DNA of 64,000 nucleotides from Geothrix sp. GTDB lineage: Bacteria; Acidobacteriota; Holophagae; Holophagales; Holophagaceae. The stretch's first letter is position 1, and each line of letters begins with the position of its first letter. The notes under the pieces are model-generated. The model ran no database searches, was not told where the DNA came from, and was given only the letters and a program-made list of their open reading frames with translations. A program made the translations under genes and the position numbers. The stretch spans positions 2,096,857 through 2,160,856 of the forward strand of contig NZ_CP126625.1 in assembly GCF_030219325.1 (NCBI RefSeq), given 5' to 3'. This document shows positions 39,250 to 48,495 of the stretch, one piece after another.

Positions 39250-39268
39250 ACTCAAAGGTTGTTTGAGT
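39250..39268. promoter_or_regulatory. Inverted repeat ACTCAAA-N5-TTTGAGT
   Basis: Perfect 7-bp arms in the gap between the two 11-haem cytochrome genes, 70 nt upstream of the downstream gene's ATG. It could be an operator or a small hairpin; no T-run follows on the minus strand. Confidence 0.35.
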
Positions 39269-39299
39269 TCGTCAGACGGAGATCACAATATCCCTGGCT

Positions 39300-41180
39300 T
39301 CAGTGCCCGGAATGGCCCCCGGCATCGGAGCCTGAGTCCGGGTTTTCCTTCTCCATGAGCTGCCGATAATACTCAGGCCGGGTCTCACGCAGGTGGTCCG
39401 CCGAGGCCCTGCCCGTCAGCCAGGCGAGGTCCATGGGGTAGACGTCAGGATCGAAGATCACCAGGTACCAGTGCCAGACCAGGATGGACAGTGTGGCCAG
39501 GATGGCCTCGTACCAGTGGGCCGCGGTGGCGGCGTCCAGCACCCAGGTCGGGAAGCGGCGCAGGCTCCAGTTCTGGGCCCAAAGCAGGAGGCCGGACACG
39601 GCCATCACCACGGTGCCCCACATGAAGGCCCAGTACTCCATCTTCTCGGCATAGCCGAACATGCCGAAGGTGGGTCGCTTGTCGATGAGGCCGAGGTTGT
39701 AGCGGAGGGTGTTCGCGATGTCCTTGGCGTCCTGCCAGCCCGGGAGCAGCTCGATCAGGATCACGCGGTCCTTCTTGACCAGGGCCAGGTGGATGAAGTG
39801 GATGACGGTCGCCGCCGAGATCACCACTGCGGCGACTCGGTGCAGGATGGCCCGGGCCACGCCGGCCCCGTGCAGACCGATGGCCTGGACCCAGGCAGCC
39901 TCAGGGAACTTGAGGGCGAACCCGGTGATGACCAGAACGCCGAAGCTGACCATCACCATGCCGTGGGTGATGCGGAAGAGCTTGTTCATGCGCGGCAGCT
40001 GCTCGCCCGTGCCGTGGTGCGGCTTGTGCCGGCGCAGCTTGGCGAGCCAGTCGATGCCGTTGTGGAACAGCATGAAGCCGATGGTCATGGGGATGAGCGC
40101 GTAGTAGGCCCAGCGGATCCACTGGACGGAGATGTGCTCGGCGCCGCCGGCGGTGCGGACGTGGACCCGGCCCTTGCTGATCTTCTCGCCCAGGCCCGGA
40201 TGGCACTGCCCACAGGTCTTCTGCAGGTTTGCGGGGTTGATGGTGGAGCGGATGTCCTCGGAACGCAGGATGTTGTGGACGCCATGACAGGAGGCGCAGT
40301 TGGCGGCCGTCTTCTGCCCGCCACGGATGGCGAGACCGTGGAAGCTGTCCTGGAAGGCCGGCACCTTGTCGCCGAAGTCGTAACGCGAGTTCATGCGCTC
40401 GTCGCCGTGGCAGCGGCCACAGGTCACCGTGGAGACGCGGGCAGGATTCACCAGGGAGCCGGCCTCCTTGGGCGCCAGGATGCTGTGCTCGCCGTGGCAG
40501 CCCGTGCAGGTGGGCGAATCGTTCGAGCCGCGCTTGACCGCCAGGCCGTGCACGCTGTCCGCATAGACGGCCTGCACGTCGTTGTGGCAGACCCCGCAGG
40601 TGTCGGCCACGTTGGCGCGGTTCACCCGGGCCTTGGGGTCCTTCGAGGCCAGGATGTCGTGGCTGCCGTGGCAGTTGGAGCAGGAGGGTGCCGAGGCGTT
40701 GCCCTTGGCCACTTCGCGGCCGTGCACGCTCAGCCGATAGGCCTCCACCGGCTTGGCGAAGGGAATCTTGTGCTTGGCGAGGAAGTCGGGGTTGGAGTGG
40801 CAGGCCCCGCAAGTGTCCGCCAGGTTCTTGCTGTTCACCGGAGAGGTCGGCTGGCTGCCGGACTGGATCTTGTGGACCGGGCCATGGCAGGACTGGCAAG
40901 TGGCCGAGTCGGCCATGCCATTCTGCTTGGCCAGGCCGTGGACGCTCTTCGAGTAGGCCTTGACCTGGTCCTCGTGGCAGTTGGCGCAGTTGACCGGCTT
41001 CGGCTTGTCGGCATGCGGCAGGCTGGTGATGCTGCTGTGGCAGCCGACGCAGCCCATGCCGCCGTGCTTGGAGGCCTCGAAGGCGACGAGATCCACCTCG
41101 TGGCAGGAGGTGCAGTCCTTGGGCGTCGGCGCAGCCGCGAACATCACCACGGACATCAACCCAGCAAGCAGAAGACGCAT
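39300..41180 (-). CDS. 11-haem cytochrome c fused to cytochrome b (CbcL-like), copy 2
   Basis: A 626-aa protein with a cleavable signal peptide and eleven CxxCH sites within residues 24-335 (CTSCH, CVGCH, CANCH, CQSCH, CGACH, CSNCH, CGVCH, CTGCH, CGRCH, CASCH, CGQCH). A cytochrome-b type membrane part of about five helices follows, with the haem-ligand-like histidines in ITHGMVMVSFG, ILHRVAAVV and HFIHLALV, and a His-rich tail. It shares its architecture with the neighbour but differs widely in sequence. The ATG at 41180 has GAGG five bases upstream; a GTG at 41186 is less likely. A CRP/FNR-type site lies upstream. Confidence 0.9.
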   Translation of the reverse strand: MRLLLAGLMSVVMFAAAPTPKDCTSCHEVDLVAFEASKHGGMGCVGCHSSITSLPHADKPKPVNCANCHEDQVKAYSKSVHGLAKQNGMADSATCQSCHGPVHKIQSGSQPTSPVNSKNLADTCGACHSNPDFLAKHKIPFAKPVEAYRLSVHGREVAKGNASAPSCSNCHGSHDILASKDPKARVNRANVADTCGVCHNDVQAVYADSVHGLAVKRGSNDSPTCTGCHGEHSILAPKEAGSLVNPARVSTVTCGRCHGDERMNSRYDFGDKVPAFQDSFHGLAIRGGQKTAANCASCHGVHNILRSEDIRSTINPANLQKTCGQCHPGLGEKISKGRVHVRTAGGAEHISVQWIRWAYYALIPMTIGFMLFHNGIDWLAKLRRHKPHHGTGEQLPRMNKLFRITHGMVMVSFGVLVITGFALKFPEAAWVQAIGLHGAGVARAILHRVAAVVISAATVIHFIHLALVKKDRVILIELLPGWQDAKDIANTLRYNLGLIDKRPTFGMFGYAEKMEYWAFMWGTVVMAVSGLLLWAQNWSLRRFPTWVLDAATAAHWYEAILATLSILVWHWYLVIFDPDVYPMDLAWLTGRASADHLRETRPEYYRQLMEKENPDSGSDAGGHSGH

Positions 41181-41239
41181 AGCCACCTCGTTAGTCCTCT
41201 AAACTTTAGCCTGAGAACCCGCCGAAATAGGACCTGCTG

Positions 41240-41253
41240 GTGATTTAGATCAC
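41240..41253. promoter_or_regulatory. CRP/FNR-type palindrome GTGAT-TTAG-ATCAC
   Basis: A perfect inverted repeat, arms GTGAT/ATCAC with a four-base spacer, 60 nt upstream of the 11-haem cytochrome ATG. It matches the inner TGAT-N4-ATCA of the FNR site and the GTGA...TCAC of the CRP site. Distance and context suggest control of cytochrome expression by a CRP/FNR family regulator, for example in response to oxygen or electron acceptor. Confidence 0.55.
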
Positions 41254-41284
41254 GACAAATGAAGGCATTCGGGCTTTTCTTGGA

Positions 41285-41323
41285 GAAAACAAGAAGCGCC
41301 GGGTGGAATCCTCCACCCGGCGC
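41285..41323 (-). terminator. Terminator after monoheme cytochrome gene
   Basis: Twelve-base perfect arms (GCGCCGGGTGGA and complement) around a four-base loop, followed on the minus strand by TTCTTGTTTTC. It ends the transcript of the two small monoheme genes and isolates it from the large cytochrome gene. Confidence 0.85.
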
Positions 41324-41346
41324 CTGGAATGGGTCGTACCGTCAGC

Positions 41347-41604
41347 TCACTTGCCCTTGTAGTCCTTCAGCCAGGCCAGATCGACCTCGGCGGCCTTCTT
41401 CTCAGCCTTCATCTTGAGCAGGAACTTGCCACGCTCGTTGGCCTCGGAAGCCCCCTTCTTGGGCATCTTGTCGACATGGCAGGACTGGCAGCTGGTGATC
41501 TCGGCGAAACCAAGGTCCTTGGCCTTCTTGACGAAGGGCAGCTTGGCCTGGGCCGACAGGCCCGCGAGAACCAGGATCAGGGTGACGGACAGGGCGCGAC
41601 GCAT
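41347..41604 (-). CDS. Small monoheme c-type cytochrome, paralogue 1
   Basis: An 85-aa precursor with a 20-residue signal peptide (ends LSAQA) and one haem site CQSCH. The mature part is rich in lysine and ends EVDLAWLKDYKGK. It is clearly paralogous to the gene at 41747-41998: both share PxVKKAxxLG, AEIxxC, ERGKFL and KKAAEVDLAWL. GGAGG precedes the ATG. A methionine for the sixth haem ligand could be in VDKMPKKG. Likely a periplasmic electron carrier; no named family was recognised. Confidence 0.88.
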   Translation of the reverse strand: MRRALSVTLILVLAGLSAQAKLPFVKKAKDLGFAEITSCQSCHVDKMPKKGASEANERGKFLLKMKAEKKAAEVDLAWLKDYKGK

Positions 41605-41746
41605 GGTGCCTCCGAAGGTGTGGGAAATGGGGGTTGGTTGCGATCAATCATGACAGGTCGGCCTGGGTGTCACCACACCCTGGGGCTCGGACGAAACACC
41701 GGGGGCCGAAGCCGCCCGGCGTTCCGATTGCGGCCATGTACGGAGA

Positions 41747-41998
41747 TCACTTGCCCTTGTATTCCTTCAGCCAGGCCAGGTCCACTTCAGCGGCCTTCTT
41801 CTTGGTCTTCATGTCCTCGAGGAACTTCCCGCGCTCGGTCAGCTCCCCGCCCTTTTTGGCCATGCCGACATGACAGGCCTTGCAGTCCTTGATCTCGGCG
41901 TGGCCGAGTTCCTGGGCCTTCTTCACCCAGGGCATCTTGGCCTGGGCGGGGACCGCGAGAATCAGCGCCGCGGCGGCGATGAGGGTGGCAATGCGCAT
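41747..41998 (-). CDS. Small monoheme c-type cytochrome, paralogue 2
   Basis: An 83-aa precursor with a signal peptide (MRIATLIAAAALILAVPAQA) and one haem site CKACH, followed by VGMAKKG whose Met may be the distal ligand. The C-terminal half matches the downstream paralogue nearly residue for residue (EVDLAWLKEYKGK). The start at 41998 has a GGAGG Shine-Dalgarno; the frame is open to 42076 but that part lacks features. It is first of the two-gene unit, separated from its paralogue by 142 nt. Confidence 0.88.
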   Translation of the reverse strand: MRIATLIAAAALILAVPAQAKMPWVKKAQELGHAEIKDCKACHVGMAKKGGELTERGKFLEDMKTKKKAAEVDLAWLKEYKGK

Positions 41999-42110
41999 GG
42001 TGCCTCCTGGGGCTGGAGTCCCGGTGGCCGGGACAGGTTCTTGGGGGACTATTGCAATTAGGGTACCCGCTTTCACCCGCCCGGCTCATTCACCCGGAAA
42101 TCCGTCGGGT

Positions 42111-43766
<1,656 letters not shown>

Positions 43767-43843
43767 GAGGCCTCCGAATGGATCCACCTTATCCCTCGAA
43801 GGCGCCCGGACGCTACACTGGCCCTTCCCCTCCGAGAGTCCCC

Positions 43844-45448
43844 ATGCCCCTGCCGCCTCCGCCCCCCGCCCATGTCCAGCTCCTCACCGGCGCCGATGTC
43901 TGGACTTCTCAGGGCCCGCAGAAGGGCCAGGCCGTGGCCATCCAGAAGGGGAGGATCCTGGCCGTGGGCCCCCTCGAGTCCCTCGCCCGATCCCACCCGA
44001 AGGCCGAGCGGGTGGATCTTCCGGGCGGCACCCTCCTGCCGGGCCTGATCGAGGGCCATGCCCACGTGGGCGGCCTGGGGGCCCTGGGCTGGAAGGTCGA
44101 CCTCGTGGGGCTGGATAGTCTGCCGGAGACCCTCGGGCGTATCCGCGAATGGGCCGCCGCCCATCCCGAGGGCTGGCTGCAGGGCCGCGGCTGGGACCAG
44201 AACCGCTGGCCCGCCAAGGGCTTCCCGCGGGCCCTGGATCTGGACGCACTGATCGGCGGCCGTCCGGTCTGCCTCCAGCGGGTGGACGGTCACGCCGTAT
44301 GGGTGAACACCGCCGCCCTGGCCATCGCGGGCATCGGGCCCGACACGCCGGATCCCCAGGGCGGACGCATCCTCAAGGACGCCTATGGGCGCCCCAACGG
44401 CATCCTGCTGGACGCGGCCATGGACCTGGTGACGAAGCACATCCCGGCGCCCACGGACGCCGAGGTGGAAGCCCGGCTCCGGGCCGGCCTCCTGGCCCTG
44501 CGGGCCGACGGCTTCACCGCCGTGGCCGACATGGGCGTGGACGGCCGCGAGCTGGCCGCCTACCGCCGGCTGGCCGAGGCCGGCACTCTACCCATCCGCG
44601 TCTTCGCCTACCTGGCCCATGACCACGACCTCATGCTGCGGGAGCTGCGGCCCGGCAAGCACAAGCCGCTCTCCTTCTTCCAGGTGCAGGGCGTGAAGTT
44701 CTACCTGGACGGCGCCCTGGGCAGCCGCGGCGCACGCCTGCTGGCGCCCTACGCGGACGAGCCCGCCACGAAGGGGTTGTGGGTCACGGATCCCGCCAGG
44801 GTCGGCGCCGATGCGGCCATCACGCTGCGCGCCGGCTACCAGCCCGCCATCCACGCCATCGGGGACGCCGCCAACCGCGCGGCCCTGGACCTGCTGGCCG
44901 AGGCCATGAAGAAGGGCAAGGGCGCCCTGCCCCCGCGCATCGAACACGCCCAGATCGTCACCGCGGAAGATGCCGCCCGCTTCGGCAAGCTGGGCGTGGT
45001 GGCCAGCGTGCAGCCGGTGCACTGCACCTCGGATCACAGCTGGACGCCCGCCCGCCTGGGCCCCGGGCGCGTGGACGAGGCCTTCCCCTGGCGCAGCTTC
45101 GTCGCGGGCGGCGCCCTGCTCGCCTTCGGCAGCGATGCCCCCGTTGAAGACGCCAATCCCTTCGTGAGCCTCGCCGCCGCCGAGACGCGGCAGGATCCCC
45201 AGGGCGACCCTCCGGGCGGCTTCCTGCCCGGCCAGCGGCTCTCCCGCATGGAGAGCGTCCGCGCCTACACCGGCGGCAACGCCACGGCCCTGGGCCGGGC
45301 CAAGGAACTGGGCACCCTCCAGAAGGGCGCCGTGGCCGACCTGCTCTGGGTGCAGGCGCCCCTGGGGGAGATCACGCCCGAGGCCCTGCGGAAGGTGCGG
45401 CCAGGACGGCTGTGGGTGAACGGGGCGGAGGTACCGGTTCGCCCGTGA
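43844..45448 (+). CDS. YtcJ-like amidohydrolase
   Basis: A 534-aa metal-dependent hydrolase of the amidohydrolase superfamily. It starts as a beta-sandwich ([22 protein letters not shown]), followed by [13 protein letters not shown] (HxH metal site), [27 protein letters not shown] (YtcJ-type carboxylated lysine region), [24 protein letters not shown] and [10 protein letters not shown]. The family includes predicted exoenzyme regulators and N-substituted formamide deformylases, but the substrate is unknown. The start at 43844 is chosen by homology. It is divergent from the mutase. Confidence 0.9.
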   Translation: MPLPPPPPAHVQLLTGADVWTSQGPQKGQAVAIQKGRILAVGPLESLARSHPKAERVDLPGGTLLPGLIEGHAHVGGLGALGWKVDLVGLDSLPETLGRIREWAAAHPEGWLQGRGWDQNRWPAKGFPRALDLDALIGGRPVCLQRVDGHAVWVNTAALAIAGIGPDTPDPQGGRILKDAYGRPNGILLDAAMDLVTKHIPAPTDAEVEARLRAGLLALRADGFTAVADMGVDGRELAAYRRLAEAGTLPIRVFAYLAHDHDLMLRELRPGKHKPLSFFQVQGVKFYLDGALGSRGARLLAPYADEPATKGLWVTDPARVGADAAITLRAGYQPAIHAIGDAANRAALDLLAEAMKKGKGALPPRIEHAQIVTAEDAARFGKLGVVASVQPVHCTSDHSWTPARLGPGRVDEAFPWRSFVAGGALLAFGSDAPVEDANPFVSLAAAETRQDPQGDPPGGFLPGQRLSRMESVRAYTGGNATALGRAKELGTLQKGAVADLLWVQAPLGEITPEALRKVRPGRLWVNGAEVPVRP

Positions 45449-45455
45449 ACCACAC

Positions 45456-46154
45456 CTACTGTGCCGGTGGTTCCGGCACCGGAACTTCGAGCACGCGCGA
45501 GCCCTGGTCATCCACGATCTGAAGGCGGACCGTGGCGGGTGCGCGGAGGGGCTGGGACGGTCGGAACCACAGCAGGCCCCGGCGACTGCCCGACGGTGGG
45601 ACTTCGCCGTCGGCCCAGGCATTCTGCTGGAAGAAGGCCTCGAGCTTCTGGTTGCTGCGGTTCGCCACCGCCGCGTTGGACAGGGCGATGGTGAAGGTGG
45701 CGCCAAAGGAGATGGCGGAAAGGGTGTTGGCCAGGGCGGACCACGCTCCGGTCTGGCCTGGTGGGAACACGGCCAGGGACCCGATCGGGTAGAGGGCGAA
45801 CCCCATGCGGCTCTGCCTGATCAAGGCATGGGCCTGGTCGGGACTCAGCCAATGCCCCTGGATGGGCCCGGAATCGAGGGTGGCCCGCACAGGGTGGTCC
45901 AGGCCATTGGTCACGGTCAGGACCAGCATCTGAACCCCCGCGCTGTGCGCCCGGTCCATGTACCGGCTGTTGTCACCCCAGGGTTGAAGGTGAACCGAGG
46001 CGCGCACGTCTTCCGAGGCTCCGTGGACGGGTGCGGGCGCCAACGTGATGGGCCGATAGATCCTCGCGCAGCCGATCATCTGAACCAGGATGAGGGCCAG
46101 CCAGAAGGTGGATCTGGCCAAGCTCCGAGGGGAAGGAACGAATAGGCTGATCAT
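45456..46154 (-). CDS. Putative lipoprotein
   Basis: A 232-aa protein with an N-terminal signal ending in MIGC, a good lipobox, so the mature protein is probably lipid-anchored from Cys29. The rest is a soluble domain with a hydrophobic stretch (WSALANTLSAISFGATFTIALSNA) near the middle and no motif that I recognise. GGAGG precedes the ATG at 46154; an earlier start at 46196 is less likely. It converges with the amidohydrolase, the stop codons being 7 nt apart. Confidence 0.7.
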   Translation of the reverse strand: MISLFVPSPRSLARSTFWLALILVQMIGCARIYRPITLAPAPVHGASEDVRASVHLQPWGDNSRYMDRAHSAGVQMLVLTVTNGLDHPVRATLDSGPIQGHWLSPDQAHALIRQSRMGFALYPIGSLAVFPPGQTGAWSALANTLSAISFGATFTIALSNAAVANRSNQKLEAFFQQNAWADGEVPPSGSRRGLLWFRPSQPLRAPATVRLQIVDDQGSRVLEVPVPEPPAQ

Positions 46155-46227
46155 GGCACCTCCGCAGTGGTTGGAGTGAAGGCCTTGATTGCACAAACTT
46201 CAGTGAGACGACTCGAATGGTGACGCC

Positions 46228-46443
46228 TCAGGGCTCCGCCCCAGGGTCATAACGCAGGAGGTCCCCCGGCTGGCATCGCAGATACGCGCAGATCTTCTCC
46301 AGCGTGTCGAAGCGCACCCCCTTGACCTTGCCCTGCTTAAGCAAGGACAGATTGGCCTCGGTGATGCCGACATGCTCTGCCAGTTCCTTGGAGCGGACCT
46401 TTCGCTCTGCCAGCATGACGTCGAGCCGAAGAATGATTGGCAT
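46228..46443 (-). CDS. XRE/YozG-like helix-turn-helix regulator
   Basis: A 71-aa single-domain Cro/C1-type regulator. The recognition region is SKELAEHVGITEANLSLLKQGKVKGVRFDTLEKIC, typical of the YozG-type small regulators that travel with DUF2975 membrane proteins. The ATG overlaps the stop of the DUF2975 gene (TGATG), so the pair is co-translated and probably controls itself. Confidence 0.9.
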   Translation of the reverse strand: MPIILRLDVMLAERKVRSKELAEHVGITEANLSLLKQGKVKGVRFDTLEKICAYLRCQPGDLLRYDPGAEP

Positions 46444-46991
46444 CAGACGAACTGCGCATTCTCGTCAGCGAGACGCCCCGCCTCCGCCATGGCCCCAGAA
46501 ATCACCCAGACGGTGCCTGCGACCAGGAGCGTTTGAAAGGCGTGGGAGCCGACTGAGAACAAGATTTCGTGCTCCCCGCTGGGGAAGTTGGCCGTCAGCA
46601 CCCCTGTGGCCATCGGGTGCGTGATGAATTCCAGGGCCACCGAGCAGAAGGTCCACCCCGCGCAACGTCGAAGCGACTGGATGGTCTGGACACTGAAGAA
46701 CTCCCCGGTCGTAAAGAACCGGAAGCAGCGATGGAGTGCCCACAATCCCATGCTGGCCGCCAAAGCGGGAACAGCGGCCAGCGTCGCGAGTGCCACGCGC
46801 TGCCAAAGCTTCAAAATGACGCTTCCTCCTGTGGTGAGGTGGATGGAAAACTCGCGACACAGATCGGGCGCCGGGGTCCACAGCATCCAACCCACCTCGA
46901 CCAGCGGCCAGATGAGGGCAGCGATCAGCGACAGGGGAGCCAGGATGCGGCTTCCTCGGATGACTGTATTGAGGTGCCGGCTCGAGTTCAT
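46443..46991 (-). CDS. DUF2975 family membrane protein
   Basis: A 182-aa protein with four predicted transmembrane helices (about residues 17-37, 65-85, 108-128 and 145-167), the size and layout of DUF2975 proteins. The middle block GLWALHRCFRFFTTGEFFSVQTIQSLRRC is characteristic. AGGAGG lies before the ATG. It is paired with the downstream small regulator, as in many Firmicutes and Proteobacteria, but the function of the pair is unknown. Confidence 0.85.
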   Translation of the reverse strand: MNSSRHLNTVIRGSRILAPLSLIAALIWPLVEVGWMLWTPAPDLCREFSIHLTTGGSVILKLWQRVALATLAAVPALAASMGLWALHRCFRFFTTGEFFSVQTIQSLRRCAGWTFCSVALEFITHPMATGVLTANFPSGEHEILFSVGSHAFQTLLVAGTVWVISGAMAEAGRLADENAQFV

Positions 46992-47127
46992 TCGGGCCTC
47001 CTGCTATTTATTCAAAGATAATTTTTTTCTGTTGTTACGCAATTATTTATTTTTTTACAATAATCATCTTGCCATGCATCACCTTCCTAGGCTCCGGCAA
47101 CCCCGTCCGCCCCGCAGGAGCCCTGCC
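46992..47127. promoter_or_regulatory. AT-rich divergent promoter region
   Basis: A 136-nt gap between the divergent DUF2975 and rpe genes. Its core (47010-47075) is very AT-rich with runs of T and A (TTTTTTTCTG, TTATTTATTTTTTTAC), unlike the rest of the window. It should contain promoters for both directions. Exact elements cannot be fixed by eye. Confidence 0.45.
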
Positions 47128-47835
47128 ATGACGCGCCTCTGGAATACTGGACCCATGAGCCTCCGCCCCGCCTCCCCCCTGCTCGCGCCCTCGCTGCTCT
47201 CCGCCGACTTCACGCGGCTGGGCGAGGAACTGCGCATGATCGAGGCCTCCGGTGCCCAGGTGGTCCACGTGGACGTCATGGACGGCCGCTTCGTGCCCAA
47301 CATCACCATCGGCCTGCCCGTGGTGGAGAGCCTGCGCAGGGCCACCACCCTGCCCCTGGACTGCCACCTGATGATCGTGGAACCCCTGCGCTACGCCGCC
47401 GACTTCGTGAAGGCCGGCGCCGACTGGGTGAGCATCCACCAGGAGGCCGATCCCCACCTGCACCGCACCCTGGACGCCATCCGGAAGGCCGGCGGCAAGG
47501 CCGGCGTGGTGCTGAACCCCGGCACGCCCGTGGACACGCTGGTGGACCTGGTCGGGGACTTCGACTTCGTGCTGCTCATGAGCGTGAACCCCGGCTTCGG
47601 CGGCCAGAGCTTCATCCCCCGCGTGCTCGACAAGGTGAAGCGGCTCGATGCCCTGCGCACCGAGCGCGGCATCCCCTTCTTCATCGAGGTGGATGGCGGC
47701 GTGGGCATGAAGAACGCCGCCGAGCTCGTCCGCGTCGGCGCCGATGCCCTGGTGGCGGGCAATGCCTTCTTCAAGGCCGAGGATCCGAAAGCCGCCGCGG
47801 CGGGCCTGCTGGGCGAGATGGCCAAGGGGCGCTGA
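47128..47835 (+). CDS. rpe: Ribulose-phosphate 3-epimerase
   Basis: A 235-aa TIM-barrel enzyme interconverting ribulose 5-phosphate and xylulose 5-phosphate. Active-site blocks: APSLLSADF, VHVDVMDGRFVPNITIG, DCHLMIVEP, LLMSVNPGFGGQ and FIEVDGGVG. The ATG at 47128 has AGGAG seven bases upstream and adds a nine-residue extension; the ATG at 47155 would give the more usual N-terminus but lacks a Shine-Dalgarno. The frame is open further upstream only through the opposite-strand gene. Confidence 0.95.
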   Translation: MTRLWNTGPMSLRPASPLLAPSLLSADFTRLGEELRMIEASGAQVVHVDVMDGRFVPNITIGLPVVESLRRATTLPLDCHLMIVEPLRYAADFVKAGADWVSIHQEADPHLHRTLDAIRKAGGKAGVVLNPGTPVDTLVDLVGDFDFVLLMSVNPGFGGQSFIPRVLDKVKRLDALRTERGIPFFIEVDGGVGMKNAAELVRVGADALVAGNAFFKAEDPKAAAAGLLGEMAKGR

Positions 47836-47847
47836 ATCGCGTTCGGA

Positions 47848-48450
47848 TCAGTGCGAGGTCGGCACCGGCCCGCTGTCCCAGAGGATGGTCGCCCAGAAAT
47901 GCATGTCCCCGGGCGGAATGACCAGGGGCAGCCGGTCCTTCCGCGAGGCATGGGGCGCATAGGCCGCCACCGCCAGCTCGCTGCAGTAGTAGCGGTCGGC
48001 CACGTTCAGCCCGATCAGACCGGTGAAGTCGTAGGGACGGCCCACCAGGGACCGGGCCTTCTCCACGGCGGCCCGCTGGCGCTCCGGCGTGGTGGCCCAC
48101 ATGGGGCGCATGAGGATCACGCGGTGGGCGCGGTGCAGGAAGTCCGCCAGGGGCGCCGTATGGAGGCCCCTGCCCTCGGCCTCGATGACCTGGTTGTGCT
48201 CGGCATCGAGCACCGCCACATGGCTGAAGGGCTCGGCGGTGAGCGCGCTTACCAGGTTGTCCGTGGCGTGGTACCCGCGCATCACCAGCCAGTCGCCGGG
48301 CTGGCCCAGGCGGGTCACTTCCCGCAGAGCCAGCGCCTCCCGCGCCGGACGGTCCGCGGGCGGATGCACGACGATGGGCGTGGCGCATCCCAGCAGAAGA
48401 GACATCATGAGCAGGATGGGGCCTGGGGAGCGCATGCGGCATTCTCGCAT
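47848..48450 (-). CDS. YiiX-like cysteine hydrolase lipoprotein
   Basis: A 200-aa protein with a lipoprotein signal (LLLGC) and a papain-like NlpC/P60-type fold of the YiiX/YebB group. The catalytic His is in EPFSHVAVLD and the Cys in DRYYCSELAVAAY, with GRPYDFTG between, which is the permuted order seen in YiiX proteins. Such proteins act on acyl or peptide bonds at the envelope; the substrate is unknown. Two starts are possible (48450 or 48435), both leaving the lipobox intact. It lies 45 nt after the SecY-like gene. Confidence 0.75.
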   Translation of the reverse strand: MRECRMRSPGPILLMMSLLLGCATPIVVHPPADRPAREALALREVTRLGQPGDWLVMRGYHATDNLVSALTAEPFSHVAVLDAEHNQVIEAEGRGLHTAPLADFLHRAHRVILMRPMWATTPERQRAAVEKARSLVGRPYDFTGLIGLNVADRYYCSELAVAAYAPHASRKDRLPLVIPPGDMHFWATILWDSGPVPTSH

Positions 48451-48495
48451 GGGCCGGCCGCAGACACCCGGACCGCCACCGGGTTGAATCCGTCC

